A stretch of 64,000 bases of DNA from Haliea sp040221975. Lineage in GTDB: Bacteria > Pseudomonadota > Gammaproteobacteria > Pseudomonadales > Halieaceae. Position 1 is the stretch's first letter. The number at the start of each line of letters is the position of its first letter. The translations under genes were made by a program, and so were the position numbers. The stretch lies in the NCBI GenBank assembly GCA_040221975.1, contig JAVJWR010000015.1, forward strand, positions 1-64,000. The letters run 5' to 3'. Of this stretch, positions 8,925 to 18,176 are shown in pieces. The notes below the pieces were generated by a model. The model was not told the DNA's origin, searched no databases, and saw only the letters and a list, made by a program, of their open reading frames with translations.

Positions 8925-10421
8925 ATGAGTGAGCAGGACCAGACCCCCCGCGGCGCCGAGGAAGAAAACAAGCTGATCACCGAGCGCCGCGGCAAGCTCG
9001 CACAGCTGCGAACCCGGCGCAATCCCTTCCCCAACGACTTCCGCCGTACCGGCCTCGCCGCTGACCTGCAGCGGGAGTACGGCGGCAGCGGCAAGGAGCA
9101 GCTGGAGCAGGAGAATCGCCACTACTCAGTGGCCGGGCGACTGGTCCGCAACCGCGGCGCTTTCCTGTTGATCCAGGACGGGTCTGGCCAGATCCAGCTC
9201 TACGTCAACCGCAAGGCGCTTGACGAGGCTGCCCTGGCGGAAATCAAGAGCTGGGACCTGGGGGATATCGTCTCCGCCAGCGGCCCCATCCACAAGTCCG
9301 GCAAGGGCGACCTCTATATCAACATGGAGCAGGCGCAGCTGCTGACCAAGGCCCTGCGCCCGCTGCCGGACAAGTACCACGGTCTGGCGGACCAGGAGCT
9401 GCGCTACCGCCAGCGTTATGTCGACCTGATCGTGAACCCGGAATCGCGCGCGGTGTTCCAGCTGCGCTCGAAGATCGTCCGCTTCATCCGTGACTACATG
9501 GATGGGCGCGGCTTCATGGAGGTGGAAACCCCCATGATGCAGGTGATTCCGGGCGGCGCGGCGGCGAAGCCTTTTGTCACCCACCACAACGCCCTGGATA
9601 TGGACATGTACCTGCGCATCGCGCCCGAGCTGTACCTGAAACGGCTGGTGGTCGGCGGTTTTGAGCAGGTGTACGAGATCAACCGCAATTTCCGCAACGA
9701 GGGCCTGTCGACCCGGCACAACCCCGAGTTCACGATGCTGGAGTTCTACTGGGCCTACGCCGACTACCGCGACGCCATGGACCTGACCGAGGACATGCTG
9801 CGGCAGTTGACCGCCACAGTTCTGGGTAGTACGACCGTGCACTATCAGGGCTCGACCTACGATTTCTCGCAACCGTTCACGCGAATTTCCGTGTTCGACT
9901 CGATTCTCCACTACAACCCACACTTTGCTGCAACCGAGCTGGCGGACGAGCAGGGCGCGCGCGCTCTCGCAACCGGGTTGGGCATTCCCCTGAAAGACAG
10001 CTGGGGCCTGGGTAAGGTGCAGATCGAGATTTTCGAGAAGACGGTGGAGCACCGCCTGGACCAGCCCACCTTCATCACCGCCTACCCCACTGAGGTATCG
10101 CCGCTGGCGCGGCGCAGCGATGACGATCCCTTCGTTACCGACCGCTTCGAGTTCTTTGTCGGTGGCCGCGAAATCGCCAATGGCTTCTCCGAGCTCAACG
10201 ATGCCGAGGACCAGGCCCAGCGCTTCCGCGACCAGGTGGCGGAAAAGGAAGCCGGCGACGAGGAGGCGATGCATTACGATCACGATTACGTGCGTGCGCT
10301 GGAGTATGGCATGCCGCCGACAGCTGGCGAGGGGATTGGTATCGACCGCCTGGTGATGTTGTTGACCAACGCCCCCTCGATTCGCGATGTCCTGCTGTTT
10401 CCGCACATGCGCCCCGAATAG
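8925..10421 (+). CDS. lysS: Lysyl-tRNA synthetase, class II
   Basis: Charges tRNA-Lys in the cytoplasm. The ATG at 8925 lies 8 bases after the prfB stop and gives 498 residues starting MSEQDQTPRG, a normal LysS length. The N-terminal OB-fold anticodon-binding domain (about 60-180) is followed by the class II core: motif 2 around FRNEGLSTRHNPEFTMLEFY and motif 3 at the C terminus (GIGIDRLVMLLT). The open frame continues upstream to 8637 but lies inside prfB, so the longer version is rejected. It is cotranscribed with prfB, as in many proteobacteria. Confidence 0.96.
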   Translation: MSEQDQTPRGAEEENKLITERRGKLAQLRTRRNPFPNDFRRTGLAADLQREYGGSGKEQLEQENRHYSVAGRLVRNRGAFLLIQDGSGQIQLYVNRKALDEAALAEIKSWDLGDIVSASGPIHKSGKGDLYINMEQAQLLTKALRPLPDKYHGLADQELRYRQRYVDLIVNPESRAVFQLRSKIVRFIRDYMDGRGFMEVETPMMQVIPGGAAAKPFVTHHNALDMDMYLRIAPELYLKRLVVGGFEQVYEINRNFRNEGLSTRHNPEFTMLEFYWAYADYRDAMDLTEDMLRQLTATVLGSTTVHYQGSTYDFSQPFTRISVFDSILHYNPHFAATELADEQGARALATGLGIPLKDSWGLGKVQIEIFEKTVEHRLDQPTFITAYPTEVSPLARRSDDDPFVTDRFEFFVGGREIANGFSELNDAEDQAQRFRDQVAEKEAGDEEAMHYDHDYVRALEYGMPPTAGEGIGIDRLVMLLTNAPSIRDVLLFPHMRPE

Positions 10422-10502
10422 GGGCGGTTGTCGCGGTCCGCTTCGCCCTCACTGCGGTGAATGTTACACTGGCAGCATGATGATTTACGCAAGGATATTC
10501 CC

Positions 10503-11102
10503 GTGACGGCACTCCTGACCCCGCTGCTGGCAGCTGGCATTGTCCTGCTGCTGACGGCCTGCGGTACCGTGCCAGAGGCTTCCGAGGCACCGGGACAGGA
10601 GCTGTCCGTGGCGGAGGCTGTGCCAGCACCTGAGCTTACCCTGAACCTGCCGACCCGCGAACAGTGCCAGTGCCAGCCGTCGCCCGCGCGCGATCTGACC
10701 TTCCTTGAGCGCGGCTACCAGGCCCTCAGCCAGGGTGATGCGGTGACCGCCCTGCAGCATTTCCAGCGCTACAAGCGGCTGGAAACGGGGGTCGCGGCGC
10801 AGTGGGAGGCTGACGTGGCCATTGCCTATCTGGCCATGCTGCCAGACAGCCCGCTGTATGACCACGATGCCGCTGAACAGAGCTACCAGTCCCTGGCCCG
10901 GCGCCTGCTGCCGGACATGCAGGTACACGCCACCGCGCTGTTGATGCGTGATTCGCTGGCGGCTTTCGCCCTGTTGAACCGGCACATTGCCGACCTGGAA
11001 AACAGCAACGCCACGCTCACCGAAGACCTGGCCAAGCGGGAGGAAGCAATCAGGCGGTTGCGGGAGCTGACTCTGGGGCAGTCGCGGGGATCTCAACCGT
11101 AA
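10503..11102 (+). CDS. Predicted lipoprotein of unknown function
   Basis: The GTG at 10503 is preceded by AAGGA and gives 199 residues. A hydrophobic stretch ends in a lipobox (LLLTAC, Cys near residue 19), so it is expected to be lipidated at the outer or inner membrane. The middle (about 55-150) looks helical and may hold TPR-like repeats (FLERGYQALSQGDAVTALQHFQRYK). The C-terminal part (LENSNATLTEDLAKREEAIRRL broken around residue 170) looks like a coiled coil. It converges on the histidine kinase gene, overlapping its 3' end by 53 bases. QseG-like lipoproteins are also found beside sensor kinases, but the resemblance is only general. Confidence 0.7.
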   Translation: MTALLTPLLAAGIVLLLTACGTVPEASEAPGQELSVAEAVPAPELTLNLPTREQCQCQPSPARDLTFLERGYQALSQGDAVTALQHFQRYKRLETGVAAQWEADVAIAYLAMLPDSPLYDHDAAEQSYQSLARRLLPDMQVHATALLMRDSLAAFALLNRHIADLENSNATLTEDLAKREEAIRRLRELTLGQSRGSQP

Positions 11103-12588
11103 ACTCGGCGCCCGCTCCCGGAGCGCTGCTGACGTTTATGCGCCCGCCCATCAGCTCACAGTACTCGCGACAGATCGCCAGCCCGAGGCCGGTGCCACCG
11201 TAGTTGACGCTGGTGGTGTTGTCAGCCTGGACAAAAGCGTCGAATATTCGCAACTGCTCTTCCTCGTTCATGCCAATGCCGGTGTCCCTGACGCTGAACC
11301 GGAGCCACGCATCGGGGCCACTGCCTGTGGCGCTGGCAGTGAGGTAGATGTCGCCGCCGTCAGTGAATTTGCAGGCGTTGCTCAGAAGGTTCAGGAAGAT
11401 CTGGCGAAACCGTGTTGCATCCGAGTACAGCGCTGGCAGGTCAGACCAGTCCGCGGGCAGGTGCAACCGGTTTTGCCGTTCGCGCAGTAGCGGCGCCATG
11501 GCGTCCGCGACCTGGCGGAGAATGTCTGCGGCGGCGAAGTGCTCGTGGTGCAGGGCCATCTTGCCGGTCTCGATTTTTGACAGGTCGAGGATGTCATTGA
11601 TCAGCGCCAGCAACTGGCGGCCGGAGCGCACGATCTTGTCCAGGTCGCGCTGGAACTGCTCCCTGTCCACCTCGCCGGTGTCATCCAGCTCGTCGTGCAG
11701 CATTTCGCTGTAGCCGATGATGGCGTTCAGCGGCGTGCGCAGCTCGTGGCTGACATTGGCCAGGAATCGGCTCTTGGCGGCATTGGCATCGTCTGCATCA
11801 TCCTTGGCCTGGCGCACTTCTTCTATCGCGTTGCGCAATTTGTCCGACATGTCGTTGAAGGCTGTCGCCAGCTCCCCCAGCTCCCCGCGGTCCTCAATGC
11901 CGACGATGCGGTAGTCGAGATCGCCGCTGCCGATGCGCTGGGTACCGCGCTTGAGCCGTTTCAGCGAGCGATTGGTGTAGCGCAGGAGGAAAAAGCCCAG
12001 CAGGATGGTGAGGAAAATGGAGGCGATAAAGCCGATCACCGTGATGCGGTCGGTCAGGGCGATGGTGCGGTCACTGAGGTTGGCCCGCTGCACCGCGATG
12101 AAGGCCTGGTGCTGTTCGAGTTGGCGCAGGTGCTCCAGGGTCTCGACAAAGGGCAGTGGGTCGTCCATGTCGTCGCGAAAGTCGGGGTCATTGTACCTGC
12201 GGTAAAACTCCAGCCAGCTGGCCAGCAGGTAGTCGCTGGCCAGCTGCAGCCGCTGGTACTGGGGTCGCGTCACCTCGCTGCTGAGGGCGCGCAGCTCGCG
12301 CAGCTTGTCGCTGATGGTGGCGAGGTCTGCCTCGGCACGTTCCAGCTCCGCGGCCTCGAGCTTGTCACCCGTGGTCTCGCGCAGGGTGGCCAGCACCAGG
12401 ATCTGCTGGCGCTGGTTTTCCAGCAACTGGGCCGCATCGGTGGACAGTTGCGCCGCGGTCACGGAGCTGCGGTAGGCGAGCATGCTCTCCTGGCGAGCGT
12501 AGCTGCCCCAGAAGTGCGTGCCGACGTTGATGGCAAACAGTACCAGGATGGTACACAGCGACAGGGTCAGGCGGCGGCGCAGGCTCAT
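11050..12588 (-). CDS. Membrane sensor histidine kinase
   Basis: Hybrid-free sensor kinase of 512 residues. It has one transmembrane helix near 7-24, a periplasmic helical sensor of about 155 residues, a second helix near 183-203, then HAMP (about 204-257), HisKA with phospho-acceptor His281 in SHELRTPLNAIIG, and an HATPase domain with DTGIGM and GGTGLGLAI boxes. The sensor part is helical and gives no clear ligand. Its start overlaps the stop of the receiver gene at 12585, so the two are translationally coupled and probably form a phosphorelay with the downstream receiver proteins. Confidence 0.92.
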   Translation of the reverse strand: MSLRRRLTLSLCTILVLFAINVGTHFWGSYARQESMLAYRSSVTAAQLSTDAAQLLENQRQQILVLATLRETTGDKLEAAELERAEADLATISDKLRELRALSSEVTRPQYQRLQLASDYLLASWLEFYRRYNDPDFRDDMDDPLPFVETLEHLRQLEQHQAFIAVQRANLSDRTIALTDRITVIGFIASIFLTILLGFFLLRYTNRSLKRLKRGTQRIGSGDLDYRIVGIEDRGELGELATAFNDMSDKLRNAIEEVRQAKDDADDANAAKSRFLANVSHELRTPLNAIIGYSEMLHDELDDTGEVDREQFQRDLDKIVRSGRQLLALINDILDLSKIETGKMALHHEHFAAADILRQVADAMAPLLRERQNRLHLPADWSDLPALYSDATRFRQIFLNLLSNACKFTDGGDIYLTASATGSGPDAWLRFSVRDTGIGMNEEEQLRIFDAFVQADNTTSVNYGGTGLGLAICREYCELMGGRINVSSAPGAGAEFTVEIPATAPESAPATA

Positions 12589-12959
12589 GAGAGGGTCAGT
12601 CTCCGGATCTTGGCCAGCAATTCCGGGAAATCGATGGGTTTGGTGGCATAGTCGTCGCAGCCTGCGGCAAGGGCACTGCGGCGGTCCGCCTCCATCGCAT
12701 GGGCGGTGAGGGCAATGATCGGGATATCCCGCAGCTGCTCGTCTTCCCGCGCGGTCCGACAGGCAGTCCAGCCGTCCATTACCGGCAGATTCATGTCCAT
12801 GAGTACCAGTGCGGGCCGGGCTCGCGCCATCAGCGCCAGCGCCTGTGCACCGTCGGCAGCGGTGATCACGGTGAAGCCGGCACGGGTCAGTCGCCGGGTC
12901 AACATCTCACAGTTGAGTTCGTTGTCTTCCACCAGCAGTACCGGGCGCTGCTCAGTCAT
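12585..12959 (-). CDS. Single-domain response regulator
   Basis: CheY-like receiver of 124 residues with the acidic pair Glu11-Asp12, phospho-acceptor Asp55 in LMDMNLPVMDG, and the conserved Lys in TKP near 108. There is no output domain, so it should act by protein contact or as a relay step. The start MTEQRPVLLVED at 12959 overlaps the upstream cyclase gene by 8 bases; a longer in-frame start at 13109 lies within that gene and adds non-family sequence. It forms one operon with the kinase and cyclase genes. Confidence 0.9.
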   Translation of the reverse strand: MTEQRPVLLVEDNELNCEMLTRRLTRAGFTVITAADGAQALALMARARPALVLMDMNLPVMDGWTACRTAREDEQLRDIPIIALTAHAMEADRRSALAAGCDDYATKPIDFPELLAKIRRLTLS

Positions 12960-14397
12960 GGCCGGCCTCCCGGATGCGTTGCACGGCGACCGATTGCTCA
13001 ATGCCGCGGATGGCGAGTTCGCGGCGATCACTGAGGGCGTAGGTTCCCTGCAACTTGCTGGCGGTGCTGTCGGAGATGAGGATCTCCCCGCCCTGGCAGT
13101 GGTCTTCAATACGCGACGTGACGTTCATGGGATGGCCGACAAAGCCGTACTTGCTGCGGCGCTCGGAACCGATGTTGCCGGCGATCACAGAGCCGGTATT
13201 GAGGGCGATGCCGGTGGCCAGTTCGGGCAGGCCGGCAGCCCTGTTGTCAGCATTGATGGTGGCCATGGCGTCCTGCATGGCCAGCGCGCAGCGCACTGCC
13301 CGGTCGGCGTCATCATCCCGGCGCTGGGGCGCGCCGAAAACAGTCAGGATGGCGTCGCCGATAAACTCGTCGATGGTGCCATTGTAGGTCATGATGATGT
13401 CGGTCATGGTGCCCAGGTAGCGATTGAGCATGGCGACCACCTGCTGCGGGGCCAGGTGTTCACTCAAGGTGGTGAAGCCGCGAATATCGGACATCATGAT
13501 CGTCACTTCCCGCAGATCGCCGCCCAGTTCCAGCCCCTCGGGTCGCTCCAGGATCTCGGTGACGATCTCGTCCGAGAGGTAGCGGCCGAAGGTGGCGCGG
13601 ATGAATTTCTCGTTGCGCTCCAGTTGCTGCCGGTACTGCTCCTCGCGGTCGTGCCAGCGTTTGCGCTCAATACCGGCCTTGATCCTCGCCTGCAGCAATA
13701 CGGGGTTGAAGGGCTTGAACAGGTAGTCGTCGGCGCCCGCCTCGATGCAGGCGATGATCCCGTCCATGTCCTGGCTGCCGGAAATCACGATCACCGGCGT
13801 TGCCCGCCATTCCGGGTGTTCCTTGATTCGCCGCAGCACCTCGCGACCGTCCATGTCCGGCATCATCAGGTCCAGCAGCACCACATCGACATCGGTTGTG
13901 GCGAGCGCTTGCAGTGCCTCCGCGCCACTGGCCGCAGTTACCACCAGGTGCCCGGAGCGGGACAGGTAGCGGGCGACCAACTCCCGGTTTTCCTGCAGAT
14001 CATCAACCGCGAGGATAAAGCCGGGTTCAGCGGCCATGGTGCGTCGCGCTGGTGGCGGCGGGTTCGCTGCACCGTTGTGCGCGGTGTGCACTGCCTGCAG
14101 CAGTCGCGCCAGGCTGTCGCCGAGGCCCGTGGTGTCCGCGGCGGTGTCCTCCTGCAGAATCTCGGCATAGCCGCGGATGGCGGCCAGGCTGTTCATCTGG
14201 TCGTGGTGGCTGTCGAGAGCCGGGCTGGCGAGCTGCGTCTCCAGCGAGGCGGCAGCCCGGAACAGGCGCCGCAGGTCCTCCTGCACGGTGCTGTCGAGGG
14301 CGGCGCCATCTTCCTCGGCCAGTGCCCTCAGTTCGTTGACGGCGCTCAAGAGCATCTGGCTCCAGGGGGCGAGGGGGGGGCTGCTGTCTGTGCTCAC
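12952..14397 (-). CDS. Receiver-linked class III nucleotidyl cyclase
   Basis: 481 residues in three parts. Residues about 62-105 resemble a histidine-kinase H-box (HHDQMNSLAAIRGYAEIL) without an ATPase domain. Residues about 127-240 are a receiver with phospho-acceptor Asp176. Residues about 290-475 are a class III cyclase. Metal-binding Asp304 and Asp348 and the Asn425/Arg429 transition-state pair are present. The residues that choose the base are atypical: Glu344 where adenylate cyclases have Lys, and Gly418 where they have Thr or Asp. The product may be cGMP rather than cAMP. It is first in the kinase operon and divergent from a Crp-type regulator. Confidence 0.88.
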   Translation of the reverse strand: MSTDSSPPLAPWSQMLLSAVNELRALAEEDGAALDSTVQEDLRRLFRAAASLETQLASPALDSHHDQMNSLAAIRGYAEILQEDTAADTTGLGDSLARLLQAVHTAHNGAANPPPPARRTMAAEPGFILAVDDLQENRELVARYLSRSGHLVVTAASGAEALQALATTDVDVVLLDLMMPDMDGREVLRRIKEHPEWRATPVIVISGSQDMDGIIACIEAGADDYLFKPFNPVLLQARIKAGIERKRWHDREEQYRQQLERNEKFIRATFGRYLSDEIVTEILERPEGLELGGDLREVTIMMSDIRGFTTLSEHLAPQQVVAMLNRYLGTMTDIIMTYNGTIDEFIGDAILTVFGAPQRRDDDADRAVRCALAMQDAMATINADNRAAGLPELATGIALNTGSVIAGNIGSERRSKYGFVGHPMNVTSRIEDHCQGGEILISDSTASKLQGTYALSDRRELAIRGIEQSVAVQRIREAGHD

Positions 14398-14618
14398 AAG
14401 CTGATTGATCCCTGGATCGCGGATTGGCTTGCAGTATAGCGATGCTGACTTTACTGTGGAAATCCGCGTTTCATTCGTTATAGATACAGGGTGTCGCGGC
14501 GCGGCAGCACGGCGGCAGCGGTATCGACCGTTCGCACGTGCGTTCAGGTCTGAAGTTGAGGTACTATGGCGCCGAGGGCTTCAGGGATCAGGCTTTTCAT
14601 GGGGCAGGTATAACAGGC

Positions 14619-15266
14619 ATGTTGCAGCAAGTAGAAATCTTCCAGGGTCTCTCCCGGGAGGAGCTGGATGCGCTGGCAAGCAGCAGCACCAGCCGCTCCT
14701 TTCCGAAAAACACGGTGGTCATCCACGAGAACGATCCAGCCGACTCCTTGTTTGTCATCGAAAGTGGCAGGGTCAAGGTGTACTGCAGCGACAAGAACGG
14801 CAAGGAGTTCATCATGAACACCCAGGGCGCCGGCGACTATTTCGGCGAACTGGCCCTGCTCGACGACTCCCTGCGCTCTGCCTCGGTTCGCACAGTGGAG
14901 AAGTGTTCCTTTTGCATTATCTTCAAGGAAGATTTCAACCGGGTGCTGGACCAGCATCCGAGCATTGCCCGCAAACTGATCAGCAACCTCGCCCAGCGGG
15001 TGCGCAAGCTCACTGCAGACGTCAAGAGCCTCGCCCTGCAGGATGTCTATGGCCGCGTGGCCAACGTGTTGATGGACCTGTCGGAAGAGCGCGGTGATGG
15101 TACGTTGTTCATTCCCGAGAAGCTGACCCAGCAGGATATTGCGGATCGTGTCGGCGCGTCCCGGGAAATGGTGGCGAGGATACTCAAGGACCTCACCATT
15201 GGCGAGTACATTCGCTTTGAGGGCCGCCACATCATCATCAATACGCGTCTGCCGGCGAAGTACTAG
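14619..15266 (+). CDS. Crp/Fnr family transcription regulator
   Basis: 215 residues from the ATG at 14619, preceded by a GGGGCAGG ribosome site. A longer in-frame start at 14538 adds sequence with no family match. The N-terminal cyclic-nucleotide-binding beta-roll has the phosphate-binding cassette FGELALLDDSLRSAS, whose Arg-Ser matches the cAMP phosphate contact in Crp. The C-terminal winged helix has an SREMVARILKDL recognition helix like Crp/Vfr. No Fnr-type N-terminal cysteine cluster is present. It is divergent from the cyclase gene, which suggests that it responds to that enzyme's product. Confidence 0.88.
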   Translation: MLQQVEIFQGLSREELDALASSSTSRSFPKNTVVIHENDPADSLFVIESGRVKVYCSDKNGKEFIMNTQGAGDYFGELALLDDSLRSASVRTVEKCSFCIIFKEDFNRVLDQHPSIARKLISNLAQRVRKLTADVKSLALQDVYGRVANVLMDLSEERGDGTLFIPEKLTQQDIADRVGASREMVARILKDLTIGEYIRFEGRHIIINTRLPAKY

Positions 15267-16618
15267 CCCGGTTTCACTTCCAGTCGCAGCCGGCCCCTGG
15301 CCAGGCGGGCGTCCAGCAGGTCGCCCGCCGCCACCTGCTCCGCATCCCGAACGACCTTTCCATCGTTATCCGTGAGGATGCTGTACCCCCGATTCAGGGT
15401 TGCCAGCGGGCTCACGGAATCCAGCAACTGCGCCATGTGGGCAAGACGCGTGGTTGCCGCCTGTAGTTTGCTGCGCATGCCGCGCTGCTGTCTCTGCTCC
15501 AGTCGTGCCACCTGATCCTGCAGATTCCTGAGCCGGGTTGCCGGTGAGCGTGCCTGCAGGCGGCTCTCCAGCAACAGCAGCCGGCCGCGCTGGTCTCGCA
15601 GCAGGGTGCGCTGGGCACGCTGCAGGCGCTGTTCCTGGTCATCCAGGCGCTGCGCCTGTTCCCGCAACAGGTGCCCGGGATGGCGCAGACGCTCACGCAG
15701 GTGCAGCAATTCGCGGTTGGCCTGGCGTAACCTGGTCTCCATGCGGCTGGCCAGGTTCTGCTCCAGCTGCGTCAGTCGGGCGATCCACTCGCGCTGGTCC
15801 GGGCTCAGCAACTCCGCCGCCGCCGAGGGGGTCGCGGCGCGCCGGTCGGCCACCATGTCGGCGATACTGATGTCGACCTCATGGCCGACGGCGCTCACCA
15901 CCGGCAGCGCGCTGGCGACGATGGCGCGAGCCACGATTTCCTCGTTGAAGGCCCAGAGGTCTTCCAGGGAGCCGCCGCCGCGGGTGACCAGCAGGGCATC
16001 CAGCTGCACCAGTCCCTCTGCATGCCAGCGGTTGGCGCGCTCGATAGCAGCGCAGATTTCCCCGGCGGCGGATTCGCCCTGGACCGGCACCGGCAGCAGC
16101 AGCACCTCCACCGAGGGGCAGCGTCGCCGCAGTACCGTGAGCACATCGTGTATCGCCGCTCCTGTGGCCGAGGTAATCACGCCCAGCCGCTTTACCTGCG
16201 CGGGCAGCGGGCGCTTCCGCGCCGCTTCGAACAGTCCCTCGGCCTGCAGCTTGTCCCGCAACCGCTCAAAGGCCGCCTGCAGGGCACCTGCACCCGCGTG
16301 CTCCAGAAATTCGACGATCAGCTGGAACTCGCCGCGGCCCTCGTACAGGGACACCCGGCAACGCAGGCGGATGGCCATGCCATTCGCCGGTGTCAGGCGC
16401 ATGTGCTGGTTGCGATTGCGGAACATGGCGCAGCGCACCTGGGCGGCGCTGTCCTTGAGGGTGAAGTACCAGTGACCGGAGGAGGGCGCGACGAAGTTGC
16501 TGACCTCGCCCTCCACCCAGAGGTAGTCGAAGTGGCTTTCCAGCAGGCGCCGTGCTTCCCGGTTCAGCTGGCCAACGGTCAGGGTCGGCGGGTTGTCGGA
16601 AACAGGGTGTTGCAGCAC
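15263..16618 (-). CDS. xseA: Exodeoxyribonuclease VII large subunit
   Basis: Large subunit of the single-strand exonuclease made with XseB. It has an N-terminal OB fold (LTVGQLNREARRLLE ... VEGEVSNF), the catalytic ExoVII core around residues 120-320 (VTRGGGSLEDLWAFN), and a long Arg/Gln-rich helical region typical of the coiled-coil arm. The GTG at 16618 gives about 451 residues, close to the 456 of E. coli. An ATG at 16696 would lie inside guaB and adds a non-family tail. The 3' end overlaps the Crp-type gene by four bases, tail to tail. Confidence 0.94.
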   Translation of the reverse strand: MLQHPVSDNPPTLTVGQLNREARRLLESHFDYLWVEGEVSNFVAPSSGHWYFTLKDSAAQVRCAMFRNRNQHMRLTPANGMAIRLRCRVSLYEGRGEFQLIVEFLEHAGAGALQAAFERLRDKLQAEGLFEAARKRPLPAQVKRLGVITSATGAAIHDVLTVLRRRCPSVEVLLLPVPVQGESAAGEICAAIERANRWHAEGLVQLDALLVTRGGGSLEDLWAFNEEIVARAIVASALPVVSAVGHEVDISIADMVADRRAATPSAAAELLSPDQREWIARLTQLEQNLASRMETRLRQANRELLHLRERLRHPGHLLREQAQRLDDQEQRLQRAQRTLLRDQRGRLLLLESRLQARSPATRLRNLQDQVARLEQRQQRGMRSKLQAATTRLAHMAQLLDSVSPLATLNRGYSILTDNDGKVVRDAEQVAAGDLLDARLARGRLRLEVKPG

Positions 16619-16627
16619 GGACTCTGG

Positions 16628-16657
16628 TTTACCTGTGGTGGGCAGAAGATTTATAAT
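16628..16657 (+). promoter_or_regulatory. Putative guaB promoter in the xseA-guaB divergent gap
   Basis: A perfect -10 box TATAAT at 16652-16657 lies 18 bases after TTTACC (16628-16633), a fair -35 match. Transcription would begin near 16664, leaving a leader of about 30 bases before the guaB GGAGAG site. The 76-base gap must also hold the xseA start signals. Confidence 0.6.
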
Positions 16658-16694
16658 TACATGTTTAGCTGCAACCCGCCAGCCGGAGAGACCC

Positions 16695-18164
16695 ATGTTG
16701 CGAATTGCCCAGGAAGCCCTGACGTTTGATGATGTACTGCTGCTGCCGGGTTATTCCGAGGTGATTCCCAGCGATGTTTCCCTGCGCACCCGGCTGACCC
16801 GCGCCATCGAGCTGAATATCCCGCTGATGTCCTCCGCCATGGATACCGTCACCGAAGCCCGGCTGGCCATAGCCATGGCTCAGGAGGGGGGTATCGGCAT
16901 CATTCACAAGAGCATGACTATCGCGGAGCAGGCCGAGGAAGTGCGCCGGGTCAAGAAATTCGAGAGCGGCGTGGTCAAGGATCCGATCACCATCCAGCAG
17001 AACGCCAGTCTGGCGGAGTTGCGCGAGCTGACCGGCGCCCACGGCATCTCCGGGGTGCCGGTGCTGGACGGCGAGGATCTGGTCGGGATCGTCACCCGCC
17101 GTGACACCCGCTTCGAGTCCAATCCGGCCAAGCTGGTGTCCGAGATCATGACCCCCCGCGACAAACTGGTCACGGTCAAGGAGGGCGCCAGCTCGGAAGA
17201 GGTACAGCGCCTGCTGCACCAGTACCGGATCGAGAAAATCCTGGTGGTCAGCGACCGGTTCGACCTCCGGGGCATGATCACGGTGAAGGATTTTGACAAG
17301 GCGGAAAGCTTTCCGCTGGCCTGCAAGGATTCCTACGGCCAGCTCCGGGTCGGCGCGTCGGTGGGTACCAGCCCGGATACCGACGACCGGGTCGCCGCCC
17401 TGGTGCGCGCCGGGGTGGATGTGCTGGTGGTGGATACCGCCCACGGCCATTCCCGCAACGTGATTGATCGGGTGCGCATGATCAAGCGCGACTTTCCCTC
17501 GGTCCAGGTCATCGGCGGCAATATTGCCACGGGGGCTGCCGCGCTGGCGCTGGTCGAGGCCGGCGCGGACGCGGTGAAAGTCGGCATCGGCCCGGGTTCC
17601 ATCTGTACCACGCGGGTTGTGACCGGTACCGGCGTGCCGCAGATCACGGCCATTTCTAATGTGGTTGCCGCCCTCGAAGGCCGCGATATACCGGTGATCT
17701 CCGACGGCGGAATACGCTTCTCCGGCGACATCGCCAAGGCCCTGGTGGCCGGCGCCTACTCGGTGATGATGGGCAGCATGTTTGCCGGCACGGAAGAGGC
17801 GCCGGGCGAGGTCGAACTGTTCCAGGGCCGCACCTACAAGGCCTACCGTGGCATGGGCTCGCTGGGCGCCATGTCCCGCACCCAGGGCTCCGCCGACCGC
17901 TACTTCCAGGATGCGGGCAAGGGTTCCGAGAAGCTGGTGCCCGAGGGCATTGAGGGCCGGGTGCCCTACAAGGGCCCGGTATCGGCGATTATCCACCAGC
18001 TCATGGGTGGAGTACGTTCAGCCATGGGCTACACGGGCAGTTCCACCATCGACGACATGCGTACCCGGCCCGAGTTCGTGCGCGTTACCTCCGCCGGCAT
18101 GTCCGAGAGCCATGTCCACGATGTCTCCATCACCAAGGAAGCGCCCAACTATCCCGTGCGCTAG
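16695..18164 (+). CDS. guaB: Inosine-5'-monophosphate dehydrogenase
   Basis: Oxidises IMP to XMP with NAD, the committed step to GMP. The ATG at 16695 follows GGAGAG and gives 489 residues, the usual length. The (beta/alpha)8 core is interrupted by a CBS pair at about 92-200, which normally senses ATP/GTP. The catalytic Cys304 is in GPGSICTTR, and the flap has the usual YRGMGSLGAM. guaA follows after 12 bases, giving the standard guaBA operon. Confidence 0.97.
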   Translation: MLRIAQEALTFDDVLLLPGYSEVIPSDVSLRTRLTRAIELNIPLMSSAMDTVTEARLAIAMAQEGGIGIIHKSMTIAEQAEEVRRVKKFESGVVKDPITIQQNASLAELRELTGAHGISGVPVLDGEDLVGIVTRRDTRFESNPAKLVSEIMTPRDKLVTVKEGASSEEVQRLLHQYRIEKILVVSDRFDLRGMITVKDFDKAESFPLACKDSYGQLRVGASVGTSPDTDDRVAALVRAGVDVLVVDTAHGHSRNVIDRVRMIKRDFPSVQVIGGNIATGAAALALVEAGADAVKVGIGPGSICTTRVVTGTGVPQITAISNVVAALEGRDIPVISDGGIRFSGDIAKALVAGAYSVMMGSMFAGTEEAPGEVELFQGRTYKAYRGMGSLGAMSRTQGSADRYFQDAGKGSEKLVPEGIEGRVPYKGPVSAIIHQLMGGVRSAMGYTGSSTIDDMRTRPEFVRVTSAGMSESHVHDVSITKEAPNYPVR

Positions 18165-18176
18165 GGCCGAATTTCC

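Noticed and set aside
12706..14439. 577-residue plus-strand open frame
   Set aside because: Antisense to the receiver and cyclase genes, whose catalytic motifs are clear. No family features of its own.
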